A stretch of 64,000 nucleotides of DNA from NCBI GenBank assembly GCA_013397795.1, contig VZTJ01001132.1, positions 1,104,026-1,168,025 of the forward strand. The letters are read 5' to 3'. Positions 1 through 12,019 of this stretch are shown one piece after another; within the stretch, counting starts at the first letter, position 1, and each line of letters starts with the position of its first letter. The position numbers and the translations under genes are program-made. Origin of the DNA: Orthonyx spaldingii. Taxonomy: Eukaryota; Chordata; Aves; Passeriformes; Orthonychidae. Below the pieces are notes generated by a model. The model made no database searches, had not been told where the DNA came from, and saw nothing but the letters and a program-made list of their open reading frames with translations.

Positions 1-3000
1 GATCCCAGCCGGGCACAGCAGCCAGGGATGGGGGTGAAGAAGCACCTTCACTGCCCAGCTGCCATAAATCAAAAGCAGAGGGGTTCTTGTCCACAAACAT
101 TTCCTCTGTCTGACCATGAATAGCTACCCTGAACCCTAAGTTATCCCTACAAGGAGCCCTTTTCTCCTTCACGCAGAGCATCTCTCATCCAGCGCCCTCA
201 GAACCTGTCACACACAACAGTGACACCTTAAACCACCTGCACAGACCCTGGAAATACTCTGCTGTTTTCTAGGCACTTCATGAACAGCAGCACAAGACCA
301 AGTGGCTTCCCTGAAGTCATTTTCTAGCAGGAGCCAGGACTTCGTAGCTGTCCCGTTGCAGTTAATCCCTCTGCTCAGCTCCAGCACTGCAGGGTGCTGC
401 CTCCACAGGCAGCTCCAACATCAAACCCTTCTAAATCTCTCCTGGCTTTCATTCACTGTCTTGTTCTAAGCCTGCCTGAGCTATCAACAGCACAAATGCT
501 TTCGGGGTTGAGGCCTCTGAGTCCCCACAAGCAGATGATGTGTGTTTTTGTAAATACTTCACTTGGCTGCAGGGCACGGTGCAGGCAGGGGCTGCACGCT
601 CCTCCTGTACTCCTGCTACCAACCCCTAACCTGGACACTGCCCAGGGGCAGGAAGCTGCTTTCAAAATGTGGTGGCTGCAGGTAAACGGGGCTCCAGCTG
701 ATTTTATAATAATGCCATTTCTGTAAAATATTGCCAAATAAAAGGAAAAAAAATCCATTACAACGAAAAAGCAGAAACTCAATTTAAACCTGTGGGGTTA
801 CTGGGATTTTGAGTGGTGCAGTGCTGGGGGCTGGCTGCCAGCCCATGCTCCCCAAGGGGAGGATGCTGTGGGAGCCTGGCACAGGAGCTGGTGCTGCCTC
901 CTGCCATGCCCAGCTTGTCTGGTGGGCCCTGCATCTCCCAGGAGCTTCAGGTGTCCTCCCTGCAGGTGTCGAGGCTGCTGCAGTCTCTCCCCTTTTAGCA
1001 TTACCACACTACAGTTCATTTACCTTCTCCATTCCCGCAGATTTTTGAAGGATAGGTTCAGTGTACCCAAGAATAATTGCTCTGTAGTGCCTTTTCCTGG
1101 GAGGCTTCTTGCAAGAGGCAGCCTTGTGCTCCTCAAATGTCAAGCTGATATTTAAAAGAATAACAGAGGTAGAAGGCTGTGAGTTTGATGGACGGCCCTG
1201 GCTTGCAGGGGCACACAGATGAAGGGGCGACTGTCTCTGACAGGCTGTGTTTATGGACACACCACATTTAGCTCCAGGAATCTCCCTTGCTTTGTTTGGA
1301 TGGGATCATGTTTGGTTCTAGTTAAGAATTCAGGAGCTGAACGCGAGATCCTAACAGAAATGCACAAGGAAAGACTAACAGCATCTCAGAGAGAGATTGG
1401 CCAAAACAAGCTGGAACAAACTTGGCAGATTTTATTTCTCCAGCATGAGCATGGCTTTGGTTTTAGAACTGTTTCCTCTGCCAAGCATGGCTGATGCTGC
1501 TGGTGGTTTGATTGTGCACAAACTTAGTTACTACTTTCCTTCCAGATATCTTGGTGGAGGGCTCTGGGTGGGATCTTCCACAGTATTGAAGTTCAGCCTT
1601 TTTTACTAAATGCTTTAATGAATGCTAGAAACTAACAGCACTTGTCTCTCACTGCAGAAGCGTTCCTAGTGCTTACCAAAATGTTTCATTTAAATTAAAA
1701 TTTGTATTATAAATGGAGAGAACCAGAAAAGCAGAGCCCGAATGCCAGAAGACTTCTACAGGATTAATTTCTCCCTTTCCTCTTTTAATTCTCTTTTTCT
1801 TGGGTGGGGGACCAAAGAAAAATGATGCAGCAGTTTTGCCTTGGTAAATTCCATTGGGAGCATTTTCCTTGGGGACAAGATGGCTGCAGTTGTCACCACA
1901 GATCACAAAGCTCAGTTTTGACCATTCCAACTTGTTAAACTGAAATTAGTCTCACCCAAAGGTGATATCTGCCACACCAGAAACTCACTGTGGGCAGAAA
2001 GCTGCATTCCTGAGCGGAAATAGTTATGACTAAAAAAACCCCTTTTGATAAATGTCCCATTTAGGATTTCAATGTACCTCTTTTTAGTATAATATTAATA
2101 TATTAATTTTTTTTCAGTGTTGGGTGTCTGACAGAAGCTTGTTGCATCCCAGAGGTTTGGCTGGGAGGAGTTCATCCATCTGCCTTCACAAAGCTCAGCC
2201 TGAGCCATCCAACCCCTCCCAACACTTTGTCACCAACTGACACATCCATTCCTCCTGCTGTGCTTCAGATCCATTCCCAAACAAGGGCAAAAAACTTGTA
2301 TCATGGTAATAACAATTACTTTACAGGGCACTTACACCCTGCGAAGCTGTGGCCACTGTTTTGAAGACAAAGCAATATATTTCTCATAAACCACAGTAAT
2401 TAAATCAGCGTCTCTCTATTCCCCAGAAAAAAACTAGAAACTAACAGCAAAACCCAATATTATCAGGCAGAAAAAACCCCAGCTGGGCTGACTGGAGTTA
2501 GTCACCAGCTCTGGGTGTTTCTGTGGGTGCTGGCTGGGAGGACGCTGTGCAAAATGACAGGAATCAAGTTAGTCTGGGTTTGGCATGGGAAGAAACGTGG
2601 GAGAGGAAAGTTAACTCTTGGAAGCAGGTTCTTCTCTTCTCTTCCCCTCCAGATGCCGTTCTAATGTTCTACTTCTAAGGTATAAACTGCTCTTATGTAG
2701 TTATGTTGTGCTGTGATTTCGGGCAATCTCTCCGTTTTAAAGCTTAGAAATAAAAATCAAATTTTCTCCCTGAGACCTCGGGATGGGAACCTGCTGCTGC
2801 CACCAGAGGGACTCTGAAATGTGATGGAAAAGCCAAGTGTCCTCGAACCAGGCAAACTTCCTGGCAAAGCTTCCCAACTTTCTGGGGCTGCTCTGAGGAT
2901 TTCTCTACACTTTCTGCACCCAGGCCTTGAGGGCTGGGCTCTGATATGAGCTTTATGTGCTTTCTTCTCTCATCATGCTGGTGATTATGAATAATTATGA

Positions 3001-4920
3001 ACAATTATGAATAGATTATAACATAATAGATTATAATCGATTATAACAGATTATGAACTCTGTCACCCTGCCCATTCCCCACAGTTAATCCAAGTGTGCA
3101 TCTTGCAGCTCAAGGTACAAAATACTCATAAAATCCCCTCTCTTTCGGTGGCTTCCCTGGTGTTCAGTAACACACCAAGCACCAAAACTGACTGCTGAAA
3201 AAGGAGTTTAAAAGTTAATGATTTGCTTGCACTCATGGTGGAATTGTAATGTGGGGCTTCTGAGCATTTATTGCAAATTTGTTTTTCAAAAGTGGAGAGA
3301 AAGATGACTTAAAAAATGTGACTGAAAGTAAATGCTGCAAAAATTCCGTAAGGTTCAAATGGATTCTCCTGTGTCTGATGAAAACAACCATTCTCATTTG
3401 CCCCACAAAGGAGTGGTCTTTGTCTTTTCAAGCAAAAGTGGAAAAATTGCCATTGCTACACCAGCTGCCATCTGAGGACATCCCACCATAATGTCCCTAG
3501 AGAGCACTCAGGATGAAACTGCTTTTCTTTCCCAGTCTGGGTTGGGTTTTTTTGTTATAAACCCCTAAACCCTAAGGGGCATTGGAAAAAAAATCTCTAG
3601 TGACTAAAATATTTTCTTTTTTGTAAAGCGTGTAAGGAGTTTTGCAGTGACAGCCTCTGGCCCAACAAAAAAAAGGCTGCTGCCTTTCCTAAAATTCCAA
3701 TTTCCCATGTTTCTGAAGAAGTAACTGCGTCACTGGACCTGCAGCAACATTTCAGTTATAACAAAAAACACCCAAGGCATTAAGAACCACAGGATTACAA
3801 TGATTTAGGTATGACAGGTGACCCCAGGGTACACAGAACTTGATTTCCTGGAATGTAAAATAGCCAAAGTAAAATTATTTTCAAGGAACTCTCCACACAT
3901 TGGTTTTCAGTTACAGCCCCACTGACTTCCCTGTTGTTACTCAGCCCTGGCCTGAGATGCTTCAGATTTACCTGAGGTGACACCAATCACTGAATTTGCA
4001 AAGTCCCATCCTGCAGATTCTGGTTAGGTGTCTGTCTCAATTTTCACACACTTCTGTGACCTCTGTGGTTGGGGGACACAAGATGTTTTTGATCTCATGG
4101 CTTTGGGAATCCCGACTCTTCAGTGCTGAGGACAGGTAATAACGTAGGAAATGTAGGAAACAGCCTGAGCTGCCTCACAGCAGGAGTGCCTGACCTGCAC
4201 ACAGGGAGATGTGGAATGCTGAGATCCCAACCCCAAACCAACACCCTCCCCAAAATCCTCTGGGTGAGAGCAGGTAAAGCCACCCCTCACAGGTAACCTA
4301 AAGGTTGTGTCAGCCCCAGACAGGCCTCTGTGCTCCAGGCAGGCAGCATCACTCCCCTTCCCAAGCCAGCTACCAGATTAATTTGGTTTTGTTCTTAAAG
4401 GAAGATCCATGAGGACAATCCTCTCATTCCCAAAACATGAGCACACCAAGAGGGGTAAGGCTTGCCCAGTTACAGACAACAGGAACTCAGCTGAAACGTC
4501 TGCTCCTGCAGGATATTTATGAAGTGGATGAAACCTACTGACTTTTGGCAGTTTCACTGGTCTGCCGGGACAGCAGGAGGGACGTTGTTCATGTAATTCA
4601 TCTTTCAAATTGAGCTCTGGCCCCTGGGAGTGAAGAGGCTCCCAGGCAGTGGTGTTTGTGCAGGTCTGCACCGTGTGGGGCTCCCTGTGCCGTGCAGAGC
4701 TGTCGCTGATCACACCCAGCAGCAGCCTGTGACTGCCGGTCCCTCTGGGTGTGACACAGCCTCTCCTGGGCCCAGCGGTCTCTGTGTGGGCACCATCCAG
4801 GTGACTCTGCTTGGAGTGGCCTTGGATGGGTTTGTCAGAGCCTGGGGGAGACAGGAGCAATGCTGGGATGGGGCTGGGGTGCAGCACAGCCTGGCTGAAA
4901 AACCTGAGGGGTGACAAATG
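1..4920. other. Noncoding flank, no gene recognised
   Basis: I see no recognisable exon here. Open frames are short, overlap on both strands and match no family I know. An AATAAA lies near 737 in an A-rich stretch and could be a polyadenylation signal of an upstream plus-strand gene, but nothing else supports that. The only clear repeat is the AT-rich one at 2982-3057, listed separately. Confidence 0.6.
2982..3057. repeat. AT-rich degenerate tandem repeat
   Basis: TTATGA-type words (TGATTATGA, AATTATGA) repeat at first, followed by ATTATAA-type words (AGATTATAA, CGATTATAA, AGATTATGA). Spacing is roughly 8-11 bases and the copies are diverged. This is a short low-complexity tandem repeat with no coding content. 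Confidence 0.7.
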
Positions 4921-5560
4921 GAACAGAGTCACAGACTGGTTTGGGTTGGAAGGGGCCTTGAAGATCATCCAGTTCCACCCCTGCCATGGGCAGGGACACC
5001 TCCCACTGTCCCAGGCTGCTCCAAGCCCCATCCAGCCTGGCCTTGGACACTTCCAGGGGCAGCCTCAGCTTCTCTGGGCACCCTGTGCCAGGGCCTCACC
5101 TCCCTCACAGGGAACAATTCCTTCCCAATATCCCATCTGATCCTGCCCTCTGTCATAACCTCCCCCTTTGAAGCCATTCCCTGTGTCCTGTCCCTCCATC
5201 CCTTGTCCCCAGCCCCTCTCCAGCTCTCCTGGAGCCCCTTTAGGTCCTGGAAGGGACTCTGAGCTCTCCCTGGAGCCTTCTCCTCTCCAGGTGAACACCC
5301 CCAGCTCTCCCAGCCTGTCCAGAGCAGAGGAGCTCCAGCCCTTGGAGCATCTCTGTGTCCTCCTCTGGACTTGCTCCAGCAGCTCCACGTCCTTCTGACG
5401 CTGGAGGCCCCAGATTTGGATGCAGCACTGCAGGCTGGGTTCACCAGAGTGGAGTAGAGGGTGAGAATCACCTTCCTTGACAGACTGGGCACACTTTTTT
5501 TGGAAATATCCAGTATTTTTCCTTTCATCTGGATGCCCCTCCACCAACCCTTCGATGTTT
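4921..5560 (-). mobile_element. CR1 LINE 3' fragment, minus strand
   Basis: Reading plus-ward, the segment opens with a degraded GAGTCACAGACTGG, then GGTTTGGGTTGGAAGGGGCC and the CCTGCCATGGGCAGGGACAC block. This is the reverse complement of the CR1 3' end. On the minus strand the C-terminal part of the reverse-transcriptase ORF is still recognisable in broken frames. One frame carries a QCCIQIW...ELLEQVQRR stretch and another carries KSVPSLSRKVILTLYSTLVNP, so the ORF is frameshifted and dead. It is 5'-truncated, as most CR1 copies are. The left edge is clear from the 3'-end motif; the right edge is approximate. Confidence 0.9.
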
Positions 5561-6840
5561 AATGCTCCCACCATGTGGCACAGAAAGCACAGCCACTACA
5601 CACTGTTGGTGACACTGAGCAGAGTTGCAGAATCTCTTCAGGGGACTGAGAGGTGTCCTGGGGAAGTGCATCCCAAATCAGCCCTTTCTGTTTGCTTATC
5701 CCTACATTAGGTGACAACTGAAGAGCCCATCTACTCTGCATTTTCACCCTTTTTTTTTCTATGCAGAATTCCTTTTCAGCTTTCCCCTCTTATTAACAAG
5801 TATGGTTTTAGGCTGTTCAGCATTTGAACTTTTTTTGTTTAAAAGTACAAAGCAAAATCCCTAAAATTCTTTTTGATCCCTATCTAGCTCATGGGATGCA
5901 GCCAGGACTTCTCTCCACACACACCTTGCACATGACATTCACACTCCAGCCTTCCCACAACGCCTTCTGAGTTGCCTTATCTTTTTTATTCTTATATGGG
6001 AGGGACTTCCAGCTTCGGAAATGGGAACCAAAGGAAAAGTAACAATTACTTTGGAATTAATAATTTAAAAATTGATTCGTTTCTGAAAAGTTCTGAAAAA
6101 CTGCCTGCCAATTCCCAATGTGAACTGTGTGTTAGGCCCCTTATTTCATAAGGAATAGACAACATTAGGACTATTTATGACACCCAGCTTGGAGTTTATG
6201 CAACACTGGAATGTGACAAAGTGATCACCAGTGTTTCAAAGACAGTCCTGTGGTTAAAAGTAATATGGGCAAGGTGAGTTACTCATTCCTCTGTTCCCCA
6301 AAAAGCATCCCAAGGCAATGCCTGACTCCAGCACGGGAACACCTTCACCCAACTTTTCCTCTGAAGGGTTTTTCTGTTATTTTTCTGTTAGCTGAGTGCA
6401 TAAAATCCAGCGTGTCTCTGTGTCTGTTGTCTGCTCCCAGCCCCTGGTGTTGGCACTTGGTGTCTCTGCTCTAGCACAAGCACACCCTCAAGTTTGGTGT
6501 GGGGCATGAGAGGATCACCCAAGGACATGGGAATGCAGCAGCACTGCAGGGCTGGAGTGGGACTCTGCTCAGGCAGGGGGGGGTTGGAGTAAGTAATAAA
6601 AAAGTAGAATGACAGTTCCTTACACTGCTGCTGCTTCTGAAGTCCCTGGGCATCACCAGCTGCTGACAAGAGTTTGTACAGCTCATACTGAGCTTTTCTT
6701 ATCCCCAGAGTCTGTCCCGGAACAAGAAACAGGAATATTGACCCCAACTTCATCCCCACAGCTGGGAACTGCAGGACCTGCCCTGATAAATGCACCCCCT
6801 GAGCTGGGTGAAGAGACCAGGCGAGGGGAAACCTGAGGAT
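5561..6840. other. Noncoding DNA downstream of the receptor gene
   Basis: No exon or repeat family is recognised. The sequence contains T-tracts (near 5750 and 5830) and short open frames without features. It lies beyond the likely 3' end of the minus-strand receptor transcript. Confidence 0.5.
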
Positions 6841-6859
6841 GGTCCATTTTTAATAAGCG

Positions 6860-6865
6860 TTTATT
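6860..6865 (-). terminator. Candidate polyadenylation signal for the receptor
   Basis: TTTATT on the plus strand reads AATAAA on the minus strand, about 1.0 kb downstream of the receptor stop codon. It sits in a small palindrome (CGTTTAT-TT-ATAAACG). A second AATAAA on the minus strand at 7103-7108 would give a shorter 3' UTR. Either could be used; the call rests on motif and position only. Confidence 0.3.
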
Positions 6866-7866
6866 TATAAACGGACACTTTACAACTGTTTAACTGCTTA
6901 CAGGCATCTCCCGGATCTGTGGTGAAGGTTTACTGTGAGATGCCAAGCGGGGAGAAAATGAGCAGAATACATTGAGGCAAACTGGTTTTGATCAAATGTA
7001 ATGAAAAAATTTCTCTCTTTTACGACGAGTTTCATGATATAGGATTCAGTCATTTTTCTTAGAGCCTCAGGTCTTTGAGTGATAGGATTATAAATAATTT
7101 TTTTTATTTCTTTCAAGGTAAATTTTCAGGTTTTTCAAGCTCTGTTGACTTTTAAAAGAAAAAAAATCAGTGGCAAATTCAAACCACCTTAGGTAGAAAT
7201 CTTAAAAAATTACAAGGTTGGGTTTTTTTTAGGTGATCCTGTGGTTTCTGACAGCTTACCTTGTGGTTTTTGAATGCCTGGAGTTCAAAGTGCTGCTGCA
7301 ATGCATTTTAAAATAGAGACTTTAAGCTTGATGTAACAGTAGTGCACCGTAATGTAACAGGAAATAGGAAAAGGGGCTTAGAGGTCTCTTTACACCTCCA
7401 GAAACAGACAATGATAACACACAGGGCAAACCCAAGGCTGGCAGCTCAGTTAAGTGGTACCGGGCCAACTTCAGATTCCTGCAGCTCTGACCCAGCTGTA
7501 GCCCAAGGACAGCACTGAGAAACCCCACGAGAGAAACAGCGTGCGGAGCTGGAGCCAAACCTCAGCAAAGCGTGAAAACAGTTCGTGGCAGAGCTGAACA
7601 GAGCATCCACCTCATCTTCTGCACCCAAAACCCCGCAGGAATTGTCCCGAACGGGCGCCGGCTCCCGGCAGGACCCCCCAAGAGCCCTCAGCCAGATGGA
7701 AATCCAGACTCATCTCGCAGCGTTGGGATTCACGCGCCTTCTCGCCCCTCGCTAGAGAGAGCACCAGAAACGAGTTTTTAGGACCCTTCAGGGCTAGGGG
7801 GTCCCACAGCCCTACCTTGGCCAGACGCTCTGCTGGTCCCGGCGTGTCCGGAGCGCCTCCTCTTCC
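6866..7866 (-). other. Probable 3' untranslated region of the receptor
   Basis: This is the stretch between the receptor stop codon and the more distal candidate poly(A) signal. It has no open frame of note and no repeat. It is AT-rich from about 6960 to 7320 and becomes GC-rich toward the coding region. Assignment as 3' UTR is inference; RNA evidence would be needed to place the transcript end. Confidence 0.35.
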
Positions 7867-8878
7867 TCACTTGTCCTTGAGCGTGGCCATGCCCAGCGCC
7901 TCGGAGCTGTAGTCGAACTGGTTGCTGGAGGACATGGAGCGGCCCCAGGAGCACTGCAGGTTGGAGCCCCTCTTGCGGAAGGAGGACGTGAACCTGTAGA
8001 AGTTGCGGTGCCTGTTGCGCAGGTACTCCCGGTAGTTTTTGGTGAGCAGGGTGTAGAGGAAGGGGTTGATGCAGCTGTTGCTGTAGGTCAGGCAGGTCAC
8101 CAGGTAGTTAATGCACTTCTGGGTTTGGGTGGTGAGCTGCAGGGAGCTGCTGTAGAGCCGCACCAGCTGCCAGATCCAAAACGGCAGGAAGCAGGCCCAG
8201 AAGACCAGCACGATGCTGAAAATCATGATGAGCACCTTCTGCCGGGGGGATCTCTTGCTCTTCTCCTTGTGGGGGGGGTTCCTCTGGGACTCCAGGTAGG
8301 TCCTGGCCAGGCGCGTGTAGAGGAAGCCGATGATGATGCCCGGGGCCATGATGCTGGTGCTGAAGAGCACGGTCAGGTAGGTCCGGTAGGCGTCCACGCT
8401 CCAGGTGGGCGCGCACATCCTCTTCACCTTGCCCTCCGCCTTGCCCCCCTCGGTCAGCGTGACCATCAGCATCATGGGCAGCGTGAGCAGCAGCGACACC
8501 GACCACACGGCCCCCGCCGTGACCTTCCGGTAGCCCCGCGACCGCTTCAGGGTGTCCAGGGGCCGGGTGACGGCCAGGTAGCGCTCGGTGCACATCAGGG
8601 TGAGGGTGAAGATGCTGGCGTGCATGGTGAGCAGGTCCAGGCTGAGCAGGATGCGGCACCCCAGGTCCCCGAAGTACCAGTCCTGGGCCAGGTAGGTGCA
8701 GACGATGAAGGGGATGGTGGAGAGGTAGAGCAGGTCGGCCAGGGCCAGGCTGACGATGGAGCTGTACATGGGGGCGGCGCAGCGCGCAGAGTGGCACATC
8801 ACCACCAGCGTGTAGACATTGCCGGCCACCCCGGCCACGTACATCACCGACAGCACCGTCCCGAAGGCCGAGGGGATG
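7867..8878 (-). CDS. UTS2R: Urotensin-II receptor family GPCR, 5' end in gap
   Basis: Class A (rhodopsin-like) GPCR of the urotensin-II receptor family. Family members sit in the plasma membrane, bind urotensin-II or its related peptide, and couple mainly through Gq to calcium release. The visible fragment has 336 residues from the gap edge to a TGA at 7867-7869, uninterrupted and without introns. Using fragment numbering: GN of TM1 near 19-20; LALAD of TM2 ending at 48; conserved Cys 74 at the start of TM3, pairing with ECL2 Cys 155; Asp 81 at 3.32, the residue that contacts the ligand lysine in this family; MHASIFTLT then ERY at 98-100 in place of DRY; FWACFLPFW of TM6 at 226-234 (CFLP in place of CWxP, as in known UTS2Rs); NPFLY of TM7 at 271-275. 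ICL3 is basic (HKEKSKRSPRQK). The C-tail is Ser-rich with a possible palmitoylation Cys near 309. About 55 N-terminal residues are missing if the length is like mammalian UTS2R. Which vertebrate UTS2R paralogue this is cannot be settled here. Confidence 0.93.
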
Positions 8879-9465
8879 NNNNNNNNNNNNNNNNNNNNNN
8901 NNNNNNNNNNNNNNNNNNNNNNNNNNNNNNNNNNNNNNNNNNNNNNNNNNNNNNNNNNNNNNNNNNNNNNNNNNNNNNNNNNNNNNNNNNNNNNNNNNNN
9001 NNNNNNNNNNNNNNNNNNNNNNNNNNNNNNNNNNNNNNNNNNNNNNNNNNNNNNNNNNNNNNNNNNNNNNNNNNNNNNNNNNNNNNNNNNNNNNNNNNNN
9101 NNNNNNNNNNNNNNNNNNNNNNNNNNNNNNNNNNNNNNNNNNNNNNNNNNNNNNNNNNNNNNNNNNNNNNNNNNNNNNNNNNNNNNNNNNNNNNNNNNNN
9201 NNNNNNNNNNNNNNNNNNNNNNNNNNNNNNNNNNNNNNNNNNNNNNNNNNNNNNNNNNNNNNNNNNNNNNNNNNNNNNNNNNNNNNNNNNNNNNNNNNNN
9301 NNNNNNNNNNNNNNNNNNNNNNNNNNNNNNNNNNNNNNNNNNNNNNNNNNNNNNNNNNNNNNNNNNNNNNNNNNNNNNNNNNNNNNNNNNNNNNNNNNNN
9401 NNNNNNNNNNNNNNNNNNNNNNNNNNNNNNNNNNNNNNNNNNNNNNNNNNNNNNNNNNNNNNNNN
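8879..9465. other. Assembly gap (587 N)
   Basis: This is a run of N. It hides the receptor start codon, its extracellular N-terminus and probably the 5' UTR. The upstream side is bordered by a GC-rich minisatellite, which is the likely reason the assembly failed. The true length may differ from the number of Ns. Confidence 0.98.
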
Positions 9466-9776
9466 GAATGGGGCTCCTCGGGCCGGGAACGGGGCTCTAC
9501 CCGCCGGGAATGGGGCTCCCCGAACCGGGAACGGAGCTTCTCGAGCCGGGAACGGGGCTTCTCGGGCCGGGAATGGGGCTCTCGCTTCCGAGGATGGGGT
9601 TCTTCGGTCCGGGAGCGGGGCTCTCCCCTTTCGGAACGGGACTCTCCCCGCCAGGAACGGGGCTCTCCCCGCCGGGAATGGGGCTCCCCGAACCGGGAAC
9701 GGGGTTCTCCCCGAGCCGGGAACGGGGCTCTCCCTTCTGAGGTTCTTCTCTCCGGGAACGGGGCTCCCCAGCCGGG
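9466..9776. repeat. GC-rich 21-bp minisatellite beside receptor 5' end
   Basis: About 14 tandem copies of a 21-bp unit that begins GGGAAYGGGGCTC and ends CCCCGCC or CTCGGGCC. Copies vary at a few positions, and one or two near the right end are longer. Every unit pairs a G-run with a C-run and carries several CpGs, so hairpin or G-quadruplex formation is plausible. Because 21 is a multiple of three, the array stays open in several frames and yields spurious Gly/Pro-rich frames; I do not treat these as coding. The array runs into the gap, so its real length is unknown. Confidence 0.9.
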
Positions 9777-10060
9777 AGCGTGTCCGGAGGGCCTCTCGCC
9801 CCCGCGGAACGAGCCCCGCCGGGCAGCGTCAGCCCGCGGGAGCTGCCTGCAAAGTTTTCCCGGCCGCTGCGCTGGAATTTGGCGCTTCCCTGCCGCGGTG
9901 GCATCGCCGGCGATGGGGCTCGGCGCTTCAAGAGATCAGGCAAAGGGGTGGCGGTGGCCGACAGGGAGAGCCAGAGGCAGCCGCGCTCCGCAGGTGCCCC
10001 GCGCAGGGCGCTCCAGATCGGCTCGGAGAGAGGCTGAGGTGGAGGTGGATACCGAACCCG
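9777..10060 (-). promoter_or_regulatory. CpG-rich, promoter-like segment upstream of receptor
   Basis: The GC-rich, CpG-dense composition continues from the minisatellite to about 10060, then falls sharply to ordinary AT-richer sequence. Together with the coding region this makes an island of roughly 2 kb. Its position upstream of the minus-strand receptor makes it the natural promoter candidate. No TATA box or initiator is convincing. The assignment is inference from composition and position. Confidence 0.45.
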
Positions 10061-12019
10061 GGCTGAAACAGCCTCCTTTCCCCCTGGAAATAGCTCGTGT
10101 TTTGAATTTTACCCTGAAAAGCACGACAATGCTGTCATAAGAGTTCAAATCCGAGCTTTAGTGGTGGCTGGTTCTTCTGAAGAGGAGGAAGCACAGCGTG
10201 GGATGAATGTGAGGTTCACAGGGACAACCTTTCCCCTTAGGCAAGGAGTCTGGGGAGAGTTGCCAAATCAATAAGCACCTTCCATTTCCACCTTATTTTA
10301 GAGAAAGCAGAGCTAGGGCAGTCCACAGTCAAAGGACAACTTTCCAAGGGTACCAGAATGCTCTATTGCCTCAGCTACCATTGATTTCCAATAGGAATTA
10401 ACTGGCTTTTATGCCTTCAAACATTCTGTTTAAACCAGAGTGCTAAAATGACCAATATGTGTTTGTTTGCTTGTTTTAACGCCTCCTGAAAGTGCTTTTG
10501 AGCACTTTTGAGCAAACTGTTGTCTAACTCTCTGTGGCATGCTATGAAGTGGTGAAAGCCTTGTTGACTTGTAGGAGCAGGCTTCAGCCCTGTAAAAATA
10601 TTGTCTTGAGTGCTTGACTGTGATCTGCTGTGAGGTGAACACACACACAAACACAACCCTGCTTTCCTTCCTGGGACTGCTCATCAGTGTTCGTGTCCCT
10701 CCGAAGTGCTGCAAACACTCAAAGCTACATTCAGCAAAGGGCTGGCTCAAACATGGTTTGAATGCTGGTGAGGGAGAAGAATCTAAATTTAATTATTGTC
10801 AGGCAGGGGTTTACTTTATCAGACTCAGCCATCGCACTGACAAAGCTCGGATCCAGGCGCTGAGGTGGAATTTGCTTTCCACTGGAAGTTTGGGCTCCAT
10901 CCCGTGCCAGCGCCCTCGGCAGCCCCGCATTCCTCTGCAGCAGCTGGACACAGCAGCTGGGAATGCAGGCGGATGCTTCATCGGGGCCAAATCCTGCCTG
11001 CATGGCAGTCAGGGGGATTGACTGCCACAGACTGCAAGCAAGATCCGGATTTGGCATAAATAGATCGTCTCTGAGAATTACGTTGCGTGCAACTTTTGCA
11101 GTCCTGTCACCTTTTTGGTTTGGAGTTGTTCTCTCACTGATTTTTATCTGTCTTCATCTAGTGGCCAGGACAGAGGGCAAAGAGAGAACAGAACAGATAT
11201 TTTGTTTTGTGCTGTTACCTGATTTGTTTTGGCTGATCACACGAGGTAAGCAGAGTAATATGTTCTTCTAGACAGAGAATTACTTCATCTGCTTAGTAAA
11301 TACCTAATTTCAACTTCCTGGTTTTCCTTCTAGCACAAGAATGTTTAATTAAGCAACACTAGACATCAATGAGCCTGAGAGACACTTGTTTTCTTGAACG
11401 TGTAGGACACACACGTGTCCATGAGAACTTAGTCCTGTTAAACTCTTTAAAAATATTTTGTTGCCTGAAGTTGTTCTGCAGCACAGCAAAACCTGTTCTC
11501 TGAACAAAAGGCACTTCTGCCCTCCAACACTCTGCTCTCACCAGGCACTCAGTCTCCTCTGCACACCCACGGGCATTAACAGAGCACTTCATAGCGGGTG
11601 GAATTGGGCCTGGAGCGTGTGAGAACCATGATCAATCAGAATTAAAAGGGGGACCATGCAGGAGTCTGGAACAGTGATGTTTCCCATTTGTCTGTGTACA
11701 CAAGGAACACATCTTTCAGCAGTGTGGGTGACAAGCTACCAGAAGAAGTGGTGAATTTGCCATTTCTCCAGCTGTCTAAGTAAGGACTGCAAGTGCTTTT
11801 TTGGAAGATGAATTTTAATCAAACAGGAGTCAAACCGAGGGAGCTCAGTGTATAATTACTGTCAGAGTAAGTCCTCAGAGACTTGCACACAAAGCCAAGT
11901 CATCAAGGATCAAATTGTCTTATGAACCTCAAGATCTGTTATTCCCTATGTTGTTTTCTTGTAATATTCTAGGAAGTATTGATATGAAAATGATAAATAA
12001 TGTAGAATCAGAGACTGAT
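10061..12019. other. Noncoding DNA, nothing recognised
   Basis: No exon, RNA gene or repeat family is recognised. A near-palindromic direct repeat (GTGCTTTTGAGCACTTTTGAGC, 22 bases shown in two parts: GTGCTTTTGAG then CACTTTTGAGC) lies at 10494-10515. A donor-like GAGGTAAGC occurs near 11243 and a CATAAATAG word near 11055; neither has supporting context. Confidence 0.5.

Noticed and set aside
4965..5574. Minus-strand frames of 169-187 codons near 5 kb
   Set aside because: They are fragments of a dead, frameshifted CR1 reverse-transcriptase ORF, not host genes.
8108..8797. 229-codon second minus-strand frame inside the receptor
   Set aside because: It is a shifted frame within a GC-rich coding region, with His/Pro/Leu-rich composition and no domain.
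9468..9943. Gly/Pro-rich frames across the 21-bp minisatellite on both strands
   Set aside because: They arise because the unit length is a multiple of three with no stop codon. No start context, domain or flanking gene supports translation.
8008..10140. 710-codon plus-strand open frame opposite the receptor
   Set aside because: It is a GC-driven shadow of the minus-strand receptor, extended through N and the 21-bp repeat. The antisense side has all GPCR motifs in order and this frame has none.
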